Shown: positions 26,459 to 35,168 of the stretch, piece after piece
How the letters are laid out: every line of letters begins with the position of its first letter
Numbering within the stretch: position 1 is the stretch's first letter
Assembly (NCBI GenBank): GCA_964646525.1
Contig: CAZYER010000004.1
Coordinates: 1 to 57,904, forward strand
Reading direction: 5' to 3'
Length of the DNA: 57,904 nucleotides
Source of the DNA: GCA-002282575 sp964646525
GTDB lineage: Bacteria > Pseudomonadota > Gammaproteobacteria > Thiomicrospirales > Thiomicrospiraceae
Translations under genes and position numbers: made by a program
The notes under the pieces: model-generated
Database searches by the model: none
What the model was told of the DNA's origin: nothing
What the model saw: the letters and a program-made list of their open reading frames with translations, nothing else

Positions 26459-28504
26459 ATGACTAAGACAACGCTTGCCATTGCTGTTGCTATGGCTTTT
26501 TCTCCCGCTATTTTTGCGAATACATTAAGCACGATTGTTGTGACCGATAATACACTTCCCATGGCAAGCGATAGTCGCAGTGCAGAAAGTTTTCGTTTAA
26601 CCGCCAAACAAGAAGGTGGTGAAATTTTACGCAGTACACTGGGTGTGGATGCTTCTCGCATGGGGGGGCATGGATTAGATCCTACTATTCGTGGACAAAG
26701 ACAAACACAATTAAATGTTATTTTGGATGATGCATACCTACATGGTGGCTGTCCTAACCGCATGGATCCTCCAACGTCCTTTGCCAATATTGAAAGTTAT
26801 GACAGCGTTCGTGTGATTCAGGGCGTTGAAACCTTACAATACGGAACTGGCGGTACAGGTGGTACGATTTTATTCGAACGTGGCATTCCTGAAATGGGTA
26901 CTCATGGCAAGGTTGAAGTTGGCGCTGGCGATAATGCTTACAAAAGTTCAGCCAATGCAGAAGTATCGACTCGTGGTGAGTTAGGTTACATTCGTGCCTT
27001 TGCAATTAATAAAGATGGTAGCAATTACAAGGACGGTAACGGCAACACCGTTCGTGCCAGCTACAGCACCGAGCATCATGGTGTCATTGCAGGTTTAACA
27101 CCCAAAGCGGGCGAACGCATCGAAATGAGCGCCGAAAAAATCGTTACGCACAATGCGCTGTTCCAAGGTTCTGGTATGGATGCGCCTTACGACGAAATGA
27201 ACATCATGCGTTTGAAATATCGTAGCAGCAACGGTTTTGGTTTTGTTGAAGGCATTAAAGCTGACTTATCTTACGCCGCTGATGAGCATTTAATGGATAA
27301 CTACAGCTTACGTCCAAACATAGCTATGCGCATGAAGTCACCGACGACATCCAATACTTTGTCGGGAAAATTGGCACTAACCAGTAAGCTAACCTCCTCC
27401 ACATCAGTTGAATATGGTCTTAACATTCAAAATGTTAATCGCAAAGCCGATTTAGTGCGCGTCATGCCCTTACCACAAACCAATATTTCGTTTAACTGGC
27501 CAAATGTCAGCACGGATCGTATCGGCGTGTTTGCTGAAGCACTGCATAAGCTAACAAACGAGAGTCGTGTTAAGGCTGGTGTTCGTGTCGATAAAGTAAC
27601 AGCTGAAGCCGATTTATTGAATGCAAAAGCAAACCCTATGGCCATTACGCCGGCACAAATGTATGACCGTGTTTATGGCTATAAAGGTGATGGCAAAATC
27701 AATGAAGATCATTGGAGTGCATTAGCTCGTTACGAGTTAGATTTGGCTAAAGATTTAACGTGGTTTACAGGCGTTAGCCGCACCATGCGAACTGCAGATG
27801 AAACAGAGCGTTTCTTTGCTAATGGTAATAACATTGGAGGAACAACTGGCGCTGCAACTGGAAATGGCTGGGTTGGTAATCCCAACTTAAATCCCGAAAA
27901 GCATATCCAGATCGATACCGGATTGAACAAACAAACCGAACAATACGGCTGGCGTGCTACAGTATTTTATGATGCCGTTGAAGATTACATTTTGCGTGAT
28001 AAGTATGTTAACAATGCTGGAATCAGAAACACAAGCATAACCACCTACCGTAATGTCAATGCAATCCTTTATGGTGCACAATTAGAAGGTTACACGGGTT
28101 TTGCTTGGAATACCCAACTCGCGGGTGGTTTAAGCTATGTTAGCAGTCATAACGACAGCGACAATCGCAATATTGCACAAACACCCCCTTTATCGGGTTA
28201 TGTTGCCTTAAACAAACAAGCGGGTGATTTAGGCATGGGTGCGCGTTTCCGCTTCCAAGACAAACAAACTGCCATTGATAAGGCTAGTGGCTTAGATGTG
28301 GGTGAAACATCTGCATGGTCGGTATTAGATTTGTACGGTAGCTACCGCATTAACAAAACAGTTAAAGTTATGGCTGGTGTTGATAACGTGTTTGATCACG
28401 CATACTATCAGCACGTTGGACGTGTAGACAATACAACAGGTGCTACTTACAATGTTTATGAACCTGGACGCTCTGCATGGGTTAAACTATCCGCAAAATT
28501 TTAA
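26459..28504 (+). CDS. oprC: TonB-dependent copper receptor, OprC/NosA family
   Basis: 681 aa. A signal peptide (1-20) is followed by a TonB-box-like LSTIVVTD, the plug domain (GHGLDPTIRGQRQTQLNVILDDAY) and a beta-barrel ending in aromatic Phe. The copper ligands described for OprC, CxxxM and HxM, are both visible: C98-PNR-M102 inside GGCPNRMDPPTS and H277-L-M279. Their spacing (179 residues from Cys to His) is almost that of OprC. It should import copper across the outer membrane with energy from TonB. It heads a cluster with SCO1/SenC and PCu(A)C genes. The symbol is by homology. Confidence 0.88.
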   Translation: MTKTTLAIAVAMAFSPAIFANTLSTIVVTDNTLPMASDSRSAESFRLTAKQEGGEILRSTLGVDASRMGGHGLDPTIRGQRQTQLNVILDDAYLHGGCPNRMDPPTSFANIESYDSVRVIQGVETLQYGTGGTGGTILFERGIPEMGTHGKVEVGAGDNAYKSSANAEVSTRGELGYIRAFAINKDGSNYKDGNGNTVRASYSTEHHGVIAGLTPKAGERIEMSAEKIVTHNALFQGSGMDAPYDEMNIMRLKYRSSNGFGFVEGIKADLSYAADEHLMDNYSLRPNIAMRMKSPTTSNTLSGKLALTSKLTSSTSVEYGLNIQNVNRKADLVRVMPLPQTNISFNWPNVSTDRIGVFAEALHKLTNESRVKAGVRVDKVTAEADLLNAKANPMAITPAQMYDRVYGYKGDGKINEDHWSALARYELDLAKDLTWFTGVSRTMRTADETERFFANGNNIGGTTGAATGNGWVGNPNLNPEKHIQIDTGLNKQTEQYGWRATVFYDAVEDYILRDKYVNNAGIRNTSITTYRNVNAILYGAQLEGYTGFAWNTQLAGGLSYVSSHNDSDNRNIAQTPPLSGYVALNKQAGDLGMGARFRFQDKQTAIDKASGLDVGETSAWSVLDLYGSYRINKTVKVMAGVDNVFDHAYYQHVGRVDNTTGATYNVYEPGRSAWVKLSAKF

Positions 28505-28522
28505 TCAAGTTAGCGAGTGGTC

Positions 28523-29134
28523 ATGAAAAATACCTATCTGGGTGCAATTGCAGCGATTATTGTGGTTAGCGTGTTGCTTATTCTTCATGTCTGGACGGAT
28601 GAGCACTCAACGAATGAGCAAACCATCGCTCACCTAGTGAGTGATGAAAAGCCCAGTGGCGGCAACTTCACCTTAATGGGAACGCATGGCAAACTCAGTT
28701 TGACTGACTTCTCTAGCAAAGTGGTGCTACTCTATTTTGGCTACACCACTTGCCCTGATATTTGCCCAACCAACTTAGCACATTTAGCTTCCGCGATGAA
28801 TCAACTCAGCGCTGAAGAACAAGCCAAGGTGCAAGTTTTGATGATTACCGTTGATCCAGAACGTGATGATCAAGCCAAAATGGATATTTATTTGCCCTAC
28901 TTTCACCCTAGCTTTAAGGGGCTAACTGGAACGCCTGAACAAATCGCTCAAGTAGCCAAACAGTATGGTGCGGTTTATCAAAAGGCAGCGATTGGAGAAG
29001 GTGCGTTGGGTTATACTGTTGACCATTCGGCTTTTACTTACCTGATTAATCAACAAGGCGTTTTGGTCACTCAACTACCGCATGACACTTCTGGTGAAGA
29101 GTTTGTGGTCGCCATTCGCTCTTTACTAAAGTGA
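28523..29134 (+). CDS. SCO1/SenC family copper chaperone
   Basis: 203 aa from the ATG at 28523; a GTG two codons earlier is in frame. One N-terminal membrane anchor (about 6-24) is followed by a thioredoxin-fold domain with the copper ligands C77-PDI-C81 and His168 (VDHSAF). The family delivers copper to the CuA centre of cytochrome c oxidase or acts as a redox partner. It starts 18 bp after the receptor stop, so it is probably co-transcribed. Confidence 0.92.
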   Translation: MKNTYLGAIAAIIVVSVLLILHVWTDEHSTNEQTIAHLVSDEKPSGGNFTLMGTHGKLSLTDFSSKVVLLYFGYTTCPDICPTNLAHLASAMNQLSAEEQAKVQVLMITVDPERDDQAKMDIYLPYFHPSFKGLTGTPEQIAQVAKQYGAVYQKAAIGEGALGYTVDHSAFTYLINQQGVLVTQLPHDTSGEEFVVAIRSLLK

Positions 29135-29164
29135 ATGAAACATCTAAATTAAAGGATAGTGTTT

Positions 29165-29629
29165 ATGAAACTCAATCTATTAACGGCTAGCCTACTCATG
29201 TCGCTAAGCTTAGGCGTTCAAGCCGCTGTCAGTGAGCAAATTACGGTTAAAGATGGCTTTGTGCGTGAAGTTCCACCCAACCAAACGATTTCAGCCGCAT
29301 TTATGACCTTACAGAATAATGACATGAGTGATCATAAAGTCGTGAGTGCCAAGTCACCAGCCGCTAAGGTAGTTGAACTGCACACTCATACCCATGAAAA
29401 TGGCATGATGAAAATGCGTCAAATTCCACAAATCGACCTACCTGCTGGCAGTGAAGCCATGCTGAAACCAGGCGGGCTTCACATTATGTTAATCGATCTA
29501 ACAGCACCTTTATCATCAGAAAAAATGGTACCTGTCACCCTTAAGTTTGAAGATGGCAGTGAAAAACAGCTCGAACTACCAGTTAAATCTGTCAAACCTA
29601 TGGGCAATATGGGACACATGAAACACTAA
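29165..29629 (+). CDS. PCu(A)C periplasmic copper chaperone
   Basis: 154 aa from ATG 29165, preceded by AAAGGA. The signal peptide ends near residue 22. The full family motif H-x10-M-x21-H-x-M is present as H73, M84, H106 and M108, which bind Cu(I). The Met/His tail (MGNMGHMKH) may bind further copper. The family passes Cu(I) to SCO or directly to cytochrome oxidase. It is the last gene of the copper cluster and is followed by an intrinsic terminator. Confidence 0.93.
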   Translation: MKLNLLTASLLMSLSLGVQAAVSEQITVKDGFVREVPPNQTISAAFMTLQNNDMSDHKVVSAKSPAAKVVELHTHTHENGMMKMRQIPQIDLPAGSEAMLKPGGLHIMLIDLTAPLSSEKMVPVTLKFEDGSEKQLELPVKSVKPMGNMGHMKH

Positions 29630-29665
29630 AAAAGCACTTGTTCAAATGATAACCAGCTCAATATT

Positions 29666-29688
29666 AAAAGCCCTATTTAGGGCTTTTT
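29666..29688 (+). terminator. Intrinsic terminator after the copper cluster
   Basis: AAAAGCCC-TATTTA-GGGCTTTTT forms an 8-bp stem with a 6-nt loop and a T run, 37 bp after the PCu(A)C stop. The rest of 29689-29835 holds the metG promoter region and no gene. Confidence 0.88.
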
Positions 29689-29766
29689 GTCTAATTCCGC
29701 AATATGCCTCAATCAATCTGACAAAGCAATAGCCAGAACAAATTATAGCGATTGAACTCTGGTGCA

Positions 29767-29796
29767 TTGCTCGTAACAATGGCGATCAGGTAAAAT
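29767..29796 (+). promoter_or_regulatory. Probable sigma-70 promoter of metG
   Basis: TTGCTC (29767-29772), an 18-bp spacer and TAAAAT (29791-29796) lie about 40 bp before the metG start. The preceding cluster is closed by a terminator, so metG needs a promoter here. Confidence 0.5.
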
Positions 29797-29835
29797 GGTG
29801 GGTCATGTCATCAATTTTTCGGAAAGTTAGTTACT

Positions 29836-31917
29836 ATGTCACAACCCTCGCGTCGCATGCTGGTTACCAGTGCTCTACCCTATGCCAATGGCCCTATTCA
29901 CTTAGGTCACATGGTGGAATATATCCAAACGGATATTTGGGTACGCTTCCAAAAATTGAAGGGGAATAACTGTATTTATGTCTGTGCCGATGACGCTCAT
30001 GGCACACCGATTATGCTACGCGCGCAAAACGAAGGTATTACGCCTGAAATGCTGATTGGTCGCATTTGGCAAGAACATACACGCGACTTTGCAGGCTTTG
30101 GTATTGGCTTTGACCATTACCATAGCACCCATTCCAATGAAAATAAAACCTTGGCGCAAGGTGTTTACATCAAACTACGCGAAGCAGGCTTAATCAGCGA
30201 AAAAGATATCGAACAAGCCTACGATCCTGAAAAAGGTATGTTCCTGCCCGACCGCTTTGTTAAAGGCGAATGCCCGAAATGTGGCGCTCACGATCAGTAT
30301 GGTGACAGTTGCGAAAACTGTGGTGCTACTTACAGCCCGTTGGACATGAAAAATCCCGTTTCGACCATTACCGGCGCTACTCCGATTGCCAAAACATCTC
30401 GTCACTACTTTTTTGAACTGCCAAAATTGCAAACGTGGTTATCGGATTGGATTCGCAGCGAAGGTCGCCTACCCAGTCAGCTAGTAAATAAACTCGATGA
30501 GTGGTTTGAAAGCGACTTACAACCTTGGGATATTTCTCGTGATGCGCCCTACTTCGGTTTTGAAATTCCCGATACCGTCGATAAGTTTTTCTATGTCTGG
30601 TTAGACGCACCCATTGGTTACATGGGCAGTTTTAAGGCTTATTGTGACAAAACGGGCATCAATTTTGATGACTACTGGAAAGCCGACAGTGACGTTGAAC
30701 TCTACCATTTTATTGGTAAAGACATTGTTTACTTCCACACGCTGTTCTGGCCGTCAATGTTGCATGCAGCAGGCTATCGCACACCAAGCGCTGTATTCGC
30801 TCATGGTTTCTTGACGGTGAATGGGCAAAAAATGTCTAAATCTCGCGGCACTTTTATTACCGCTGAAGCCTATTTGAATCACTTACCCCCTCAAGCTTTG
30901 CGTTATTACTTCGCCGCTAAACTGTCAAGTCGTGTCGAAGACATCGATTTAAGCACGGAAGACTTTGTGCAACGGGTCAACAGTGACTTGGTTGGTAAAC
31001 TGGTGAATATTGCCAGCCGTTGCTCAGGTTTTATTCATAAGTTTTTTGATGGTAAGCTGGCACAACTTGATGATAACCATATTGCTTTGTTACAGCCTTA
31101 CCAACATGCGAGCGAGTCAATTGCTCGTCTTTATGAGCAACGTGAATTTGGTCAAGCAATGCGTGAAATTATGGCACTGGCTGACCAAGCGAATGCTTGG
31201 ATTGCCGAAGTCGCTCCTTGGCAACTGGCTAAAGACGAGCAAAAACGTGAGGCACTGCATCAATCCGCCAGTTTAGCCCTCAACTTGTTCCGTACCCTCA
31301 TGGTCTATCTCAGTCCTGTACTGCCAGACATGGCGAATCAAGCACGCGCTTTCTTACAAGAAAAAGACTGGAATTGGCGAAGTGCGCAGACGGCATTAGA
31401 AAATTACCCCATTGCCCCTTATACTGCCTTATTTACCCGTTTAGAAATGAAACAAGTCGAGGCAATGATGACTGAAAACGCTCAAGCCGTTGCTGCGCAA
31501 CCCCAACAAAAAGCAACCATCACCCCAGCTGTTACTGCAACAGTTACATCGCCTGTGCCGACAACAACCGAATTCGTTGCAGAAGCCATTGGTGAAGAAA
31601 TTGCCATTGAAGACTTCATGAAAATTGATTTACGCGTCGCACGTATCGTCAAAGCAGAACATGTTCCTGAAGCGGATAAGCTGGTGAAATTAACGCTAGA
31701 TATCGGTGTCGGTACACGTCAAGTCTTTGCGGGCATTAAATCAGCCTTCAGCCCCGAGCAACTTGAAGGACGCATGACGGTAATGGTCGCCAACTTGAAA
31801 CCCCGTAAAATGCGCTTTGGCATGTCGGAAGGCATGGTACTGGCAGGCAGCGGTGACGGTGGTCTTTACTTACTCACCCCTGATTCGGGCGCACAACCCG
31901 GGATGCGTGTGAAGTAG
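29836..31917 (+). CDS. metG: Methionyl-tRNA synthetase
   Basis: 693 aa. It is a class I synthetase of the long bacterial type. HLGH lies at residues 22-25, a zinc knuckle in CPKCGAHDQYGDSCENCG, and KMSKSRG in the catalytic domain. A linker rich in Ala, Thr and Pro (about 545-575) joins a C-terminal EMAP-II-like tRNA-binding domain (FMKIDLRVARIVKAEHVPEADKLVKL) used for dimerisation. In related genomes metG is followed by rnfA; here a restriction-modification pair is inserted 21 bp after its stop. Confidence 0.96.
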   Translation: MSQPSRRMLVTSALPYANGPIHLGHMVEYIQTDIWVRFQKLKGNNCIYVCADDAHGTPIMLRAQNEGITPEMLIGRIWQEHTRDFAGFGIGFDHYHSTHSNENKTLAQGVYIKLREAGLISEKDIEQAYDPEKGMFLPDRFVKGECPKCGAHDQYGDSCENCGATYSPLDMKNPVSTITGATPIAKTSRHYFFELPKLQTWLSDWIRSEGRLPSQLVNKLDEWFESDLQPWDISRDAPYFGFEIPDTVDKFFYVWLDAPIGYMGSFKAYCDKTGINFDDYWKADSDVELYHFIGKDIVYFHTLFWPSMLHAAGYRTPSAVFAHGFLTVNGQKMSKSRGTFITAEAYLNHLPPQALRYYFAAKLSSRVEDIDLSTEDFVQRVNSDLVGKLVNIASRCSGFIHKFFDGKLAQLDDNHIALLQPYQHASESIARLYEQREFGQAMREIMALADQANAWIAEVAPWQLAKDEQKREALHQSASLALNLFRTLMVYLSPVLPDMANQARAFLQEKDWNWRSAQTALENYPIAPYTALFTRLEMKQVEAMMTENAQAVAAQPQQKATITPAVTATVTSPVPTTTEFVAEAIGEEIAIEDFMKIDLRVARIVKAEHVPEADKLVKLTLDIGVGTRQVFAGIKSAFSPEQLEGRMTVMVANLKPRKMRFGMSEGMVLAGSGDGGLYLLTPDSGAQPGMRVK

Positions 31918-31938
31918 AAACCCTAGGAAATCACAATA

Positions 31939-32691
31939 ATGACTGTTGAAAGCAAATACCAGCTAGGCTTTATCTCTGATGAAGCGATTTTTGAGCATGT
32001 TAAGGCAACGGTTCTTAAATATCGTTTCAATATTGATTTAGCTGATTTTAGTCATAATCTTGTTGATCCAATCAAGCTAACATTTGATGCTAAGGTCTAC
32101 AAGAGAAAAGTAGAAACGGTTATTGAAGATGAGGTCTTTCGTCAAATAGACAAAAGCAATACGAACCATATTGGCTACTTTCATCAAAATATCTTTAATC
32201 TGTTGGGCAATGATTGGTATTGCCCTGAAGAAGGCTACGATGTCGCGAATGAACAATTGCACATTTATGTCGAAATGAAAAACAAGCACAACACGATGAA
32301 CTCATCATCTTCTCAGAAAACCTATATGCGCATGCAAAACACTATATTATTAGACGCAAATGCGACCTGTTTTTTAGTCGAAGTGATTGCTCAAGCTAGT
32401 CAAAATCGCGTTTGGAGTGTTACCGTTGATAAACAACCGATGGCAAACGAGCGTATTCGTCGTGTTTCAATCGACAAATTTTATGAGATTGTTACGGGTG
32501 ACTCACTAGCCTTTAAAAAACTATGTGAAGCATTGCCAACGATTATTGAAGACGTTGTGTTGTCACTTAAGAAAAATAAAGCATCTAATACCGTGATTAA
32601 AGAGCTTAAAGCTATAGATGAAAACCTATTAAAAAGCGTTTATCTGTTATCTTTTGCACGTTATGAAGGTTTCGATGACTTCACAGTCTAA
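31939..32691 (+). CDS. Type II restriction endonuclease, Eco47II family
   Basis: 250 aa. The sequence has the blocks of the Eco47II family (Eco47II cuts GGNCC): LGFISDEAIFEHVK, DPIKLTFDAKVY, DEVFRQIDKSNTNHIGYFHQNIF, then the probable catalytic core YVEMKNKHNTMNSSSSQKTY (ExK-type) and RRVSIDKFYEIVTGD. Family recognition is from memory of the conserved blocks. GGNCC specificity is inferred and not shown here. A ribosome site AGGAAA precedes the ATG. It lies directly before, and overlaps, the methyltransferase gene, as expected of a type II pair. Confidence 0.85.
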   Translation: MTVESKYQLGFISDEAIFEHVKATVLKYRFNIDLADFSHNLVDPIKLTFDAKVYKRKVETVIEDEVFRQIDKSNTNHIGYFHQNIFNLLGNDWYCPEEGYDVANEQLHIYVEMKNKHNTMNSSSSQKTYMRMQNTILLDANATCFLVEVIAQASQNRVWSVTVDKQPMANERIRRVSIDKFYEIVTGDSLAFKKLCEALPTIIEDVVLSLKKNKASNTVIKELKAIDENLLKSVYLLSFARYEGFDDFTV

Positions 32692-34057
32692 CACTATTGA
32701 TAACGACCTAATTCATGCCGATTTATTGGCGGATATTACGTCTGTGTCAAAAACAACCGTTACTAAATGGGCTAAAAGTGGTAGGATTAATCCTGTACAA
32801 AAAAACGGTCAATCATTTTATCGTTTAAGCGAATTAACTGCTTTTCCGACCGTTAAGGCTATGCTAGATTCGACTTGGGATGAAGAGCTTAACATTCGAC
32901 CTGTTAGAAAGTTTACATCCATAGAGTTGTTTGCGGGTGCTGGTGGCTTGGCAATTGGCTTAGAAAAAGCGGGATTTGAAGCCATCGCGCTGAATGAGCT
33001 TGATAAGCACGCCTGTAATAGCCTGCGTACTAATCGTCCTAATTGGCATGTTTTAGAAGGTGATATTAGCAAGATTGATTTTACGCCTTTTAAGGGTATC
33101 GACTTTCTTTCTGGCGGTTTTCCCTGTCAGGCATTTAGTTATGCAGGCAAACAATTAGGCTTTGAAGATGCACGTGGTACATTATTCTTTGAGTTCGCGC
33201 GTGCCATTAAAGAAACACAACCTAAGGTGTTTTTAGGGGAAAATGTTCGAGGACTTCTTGACCATGATGATGGAAAAACAATGGCTGCTATTAAATCGGT
33301 TATTGCAGAACTTGGTTATACCTTAATTGAGCCGAAAGTACTCAAAGCCATATTTTATCAAGTACCACAAAAACGCGAACGCATTATGCTAGTTGGGATT
33401 CGAAATGACCTCGTAAAATATGCTCAATTTTCATGGCCTAGCCCATACAAACGTATTATGACATTGAAAGATGCGCTCAAAGCAGGTGATCTTTACCCTG
33501 TTGATGTACCCGAATCACAAGGACAAACCTATCCCAAACGCAAAGCAGAAATTATGGCATTAATTCCTGAAGGGGGTTATTGGCGAGACCTGCCCGATGA
33601 TTTGCAGCGTGAGTATATGCAAGGAAGCTATCATTTAGGAGGCGGCAAAACAGGAATGGCGAGACGTCTAGCCTACGACTTACCCAGTTTAACTTTGACA
33701 TGCGCACCTGCACAAAAGCAAACCGAACGCTGCCATCCAACTGAAAATCGTCCTCTGACGGTACGTGAATATGCTCGCATTCAAACATTTCCTGACGATT
33801 GGAAGTTTTGTGGACCAATATCAGCGCAATACAAACAAATCGGCAATGCTGTACCTGTTAATTTAGGTTATGCAATGGGAAGAAGTTTAATTTCTTTATT
33901 AAACAGTATCGAAAACCGTTTTGAAACTAATGCAGCAAACAATCCGTTTGACTACGATAATCAAATGAATTCAATATCACAACTATCGTTACTTGCTAGT
34001 AGCACAACAATGAAGCGTCGCTCAAATCTCTCGAACTTACAGTTGGAATTACTATGA
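32675..34057 (+). CDS. C5-cytosine DNA methyltransferase with N-terminal HTH domain
   Basis: 460 aa. It should methylate the site cut by the adjacent nuclease. Motif I is FAGAGGLAIGLE (86 on), motif IV FPCQAFS with catalytic Cys151, motif VI ENVRG (189 on), motif VIII VPQKRERIMLVG and motif X QIGNAVPVNLG. Residues about 11-55 form a helix-turn-helix-like segment (DLLADITSVSKTTVTKWAKSGRI...YRLSEL), a known place for autoregulation in such enzymes. The start at 32675 has GAAGG 5 nt upstream and overlaps the nuclease stop by 17 bp; ATG 32663 is an alternative. Its TGA stop overlaps the rnfA ATG (34054-34057). Confidence 0.93.
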   Translation: MTSQSNTIDNDLIHADLLADITSVSKTTVTKWAKSGRINPVQKNGQSFYRLSELTAFPTVKAMLDSTWDEELNIRPVRKFTSIELFAGAGGLAIGLEKAGFEAIALNELDKHACNSLRTNRPNWHVLEGDISKIDFTPFKGIDFLSGGFPCQAFSYAGKQLGFEDARGTLFFEFARAIKETQPKVFLGENVRGLLDHDDGKTMAAIKSVIAELGYTLIEPKVLKAIFYQVPQKRERIMLVGIRNDLVKYAQFSWPSPYKRIMTLKDALKAGDLYPVDVPESQGQTYPKRKAEIMALIPEGGYWRDLPDDLQREYMQGSYHLGGGKTGMARRLAYDLPSLTLTCAPAQKQTERCHPTENRPLTVREYARIQTFPDDWKFCGPISAQYKQIGNAVPVNLGYAMGRSLISLLNSIENRFETNAANNPFDYDNQMNSISQLSLLASSTTMKRRSNLSNLQLELL

Positions 34058-34632
34058 CCGACATTCTCACCATTTTAATTGGTACGGTTCTCGTCAACAA
34101 CTTCGTACTGGTGAAGTTCTTGGGCTTGTGTCCATTTATGGGAGTGTCGAAAAAAACCGATGGTGCGCTGGGACTCGGCTTAGCAACGACTTTTGTGCTC
34201 ACCTTATCCAGTATCCTATCTTACCTGATTCATACCTACCTACTCGTACCATTCGATGTTGAGTTTCTCAGAACGGTGGCGTTCATTTTAACCATTGCTA
34301 CCGTGGTTGGCTTTACCGAAATGGCGATGCATAAGCTCTCTCCTGTGCTCTACGCCATTTTGGGCATTTACCTACCGCTTATTACCACTAACTGTATTGT
34401 ATTGGGTGTGGTGCTGCTGAATGTACAGGAACAACACACGCTGTTGGAAGCTGCCCTCTATGGCTTCGGTGCTGGGGTTGGCTTTGCCATGGTGCTGGCA
34501 ATTTTTGCCAGTTTACGTGAAAGACTCGCCGTGGCTGACGTACCAGTAGCCTTTCAAGGTAGTGCCATTGCCCTCATTACTGCAGGCATTATGTCGATGG
34601 GCTTTATGGGATTTTCGGGTCTGGTGAAATGA
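34054..34632 (+). CDS. rnfA: Electron transport complex subunit RnfA (RsxA)
   Basis: 192 aa with six membrane helices. It is an integral subunit of the ferredoxin:NAD+ oxidoreductase Rnf (RsxA in E. coli, where the complex reduces SoxR). The conserved cysteines in LGLCPFMGV and TTNCIVLG are those thought to hold an iron centre between RnfA and RnfE. Its ATG overlaps the methyltransferase stop by 4 bp, and its stop overlaps rnfB. Confidence 0.96.
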   Translation: MTDILTILIGTVLVNNFVLVKFLGLCPFMGVSKKTDGALGLGLATTFVLTLSSILSYLIHTYLLVPFDVEFLRTVAFILTIATVVGFTEMAMHKLSPVLYAILGIYLPLITTNCIVLGVVLLNVQEQHTLLEAALYGFGAGVGFAMVLAIFASLRERLAVADVPVAFQGSAIALITAGIMSMGFMGFSGLVK

Positions 34633-35168
34633 CTGCACTGCTGCTCTTTACCCTACTTGCACTCGCCTTCGGTGGCTTATTGGCTTGGGCTTCACATCGC
34701 TTTCGCATTGAAGGCAATCCGCTGGTTGGGAAAATTGATGCACTGCTACCGCAAACCCAATGCGGTCAATGTGGCTACCCAGGCTGTAAACCCTATGCCA
34801 ATGCCGTTGCCAGTGGCGAAGCGGACATCAACTTGTGTATCCCTGGCGGTGAAGTTACCGTTATTGCTCTGTCAGAACTCACGGGACGAGAAGTCAAGCC
34901 CCTAGCGGCTGAAGCAAAACCGAAACAACTGGCTTTTATTAAAGAAGAAGACTGTATTGGTTGCGTGAAATGTATTGCCGCCTGTCCTGTCGATGCCATA
35001 TTGGGTGCAGCTAAGTTTACCCATACCGTGATTGCCCATGAATGTACTGGCTGTGAGCTCTGTATTCCTGTTTGTCCAACCGATTGTATTATTATGGAAA
35101 ACATTCCCGTAACACCGCAAAATTGGCAATGGGATAAGCCTAAAGGCGCAGTGGGTGAGCAAAAGTGA
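34629..35168 (+). CDS. rnfB: Electron transport complex subunit RnfB
   Basis: 179 aa. An N-terminal membrane anchor (1-20) is followed by the Fe-S domain C45, C48, C53, C70. Two ferredoxin-type 4Fe-4S clusters follow (C109/112/115/119 and C139/142/145/149). It is the entry subunit for electrons from ferredoxin. It overlaps rnfA and rnfC by 4 bp each. Confidence 0.96.
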   Translation: MTALLLFTLLALAFGGLLAWASHRFRIEGNPLVGKIDALLPQTQCGQCGYPGCKPYANAVASGEADINLCIPGGEVTVIALSELTGREVKPLAAEAKPKQLAFIKEEDCIGCVKCIAACPVDAILGAAKFTHTVIAHECTGCELCIPVCPTDCIIMENIPVTPQNWQWDKPKGAVGEQK

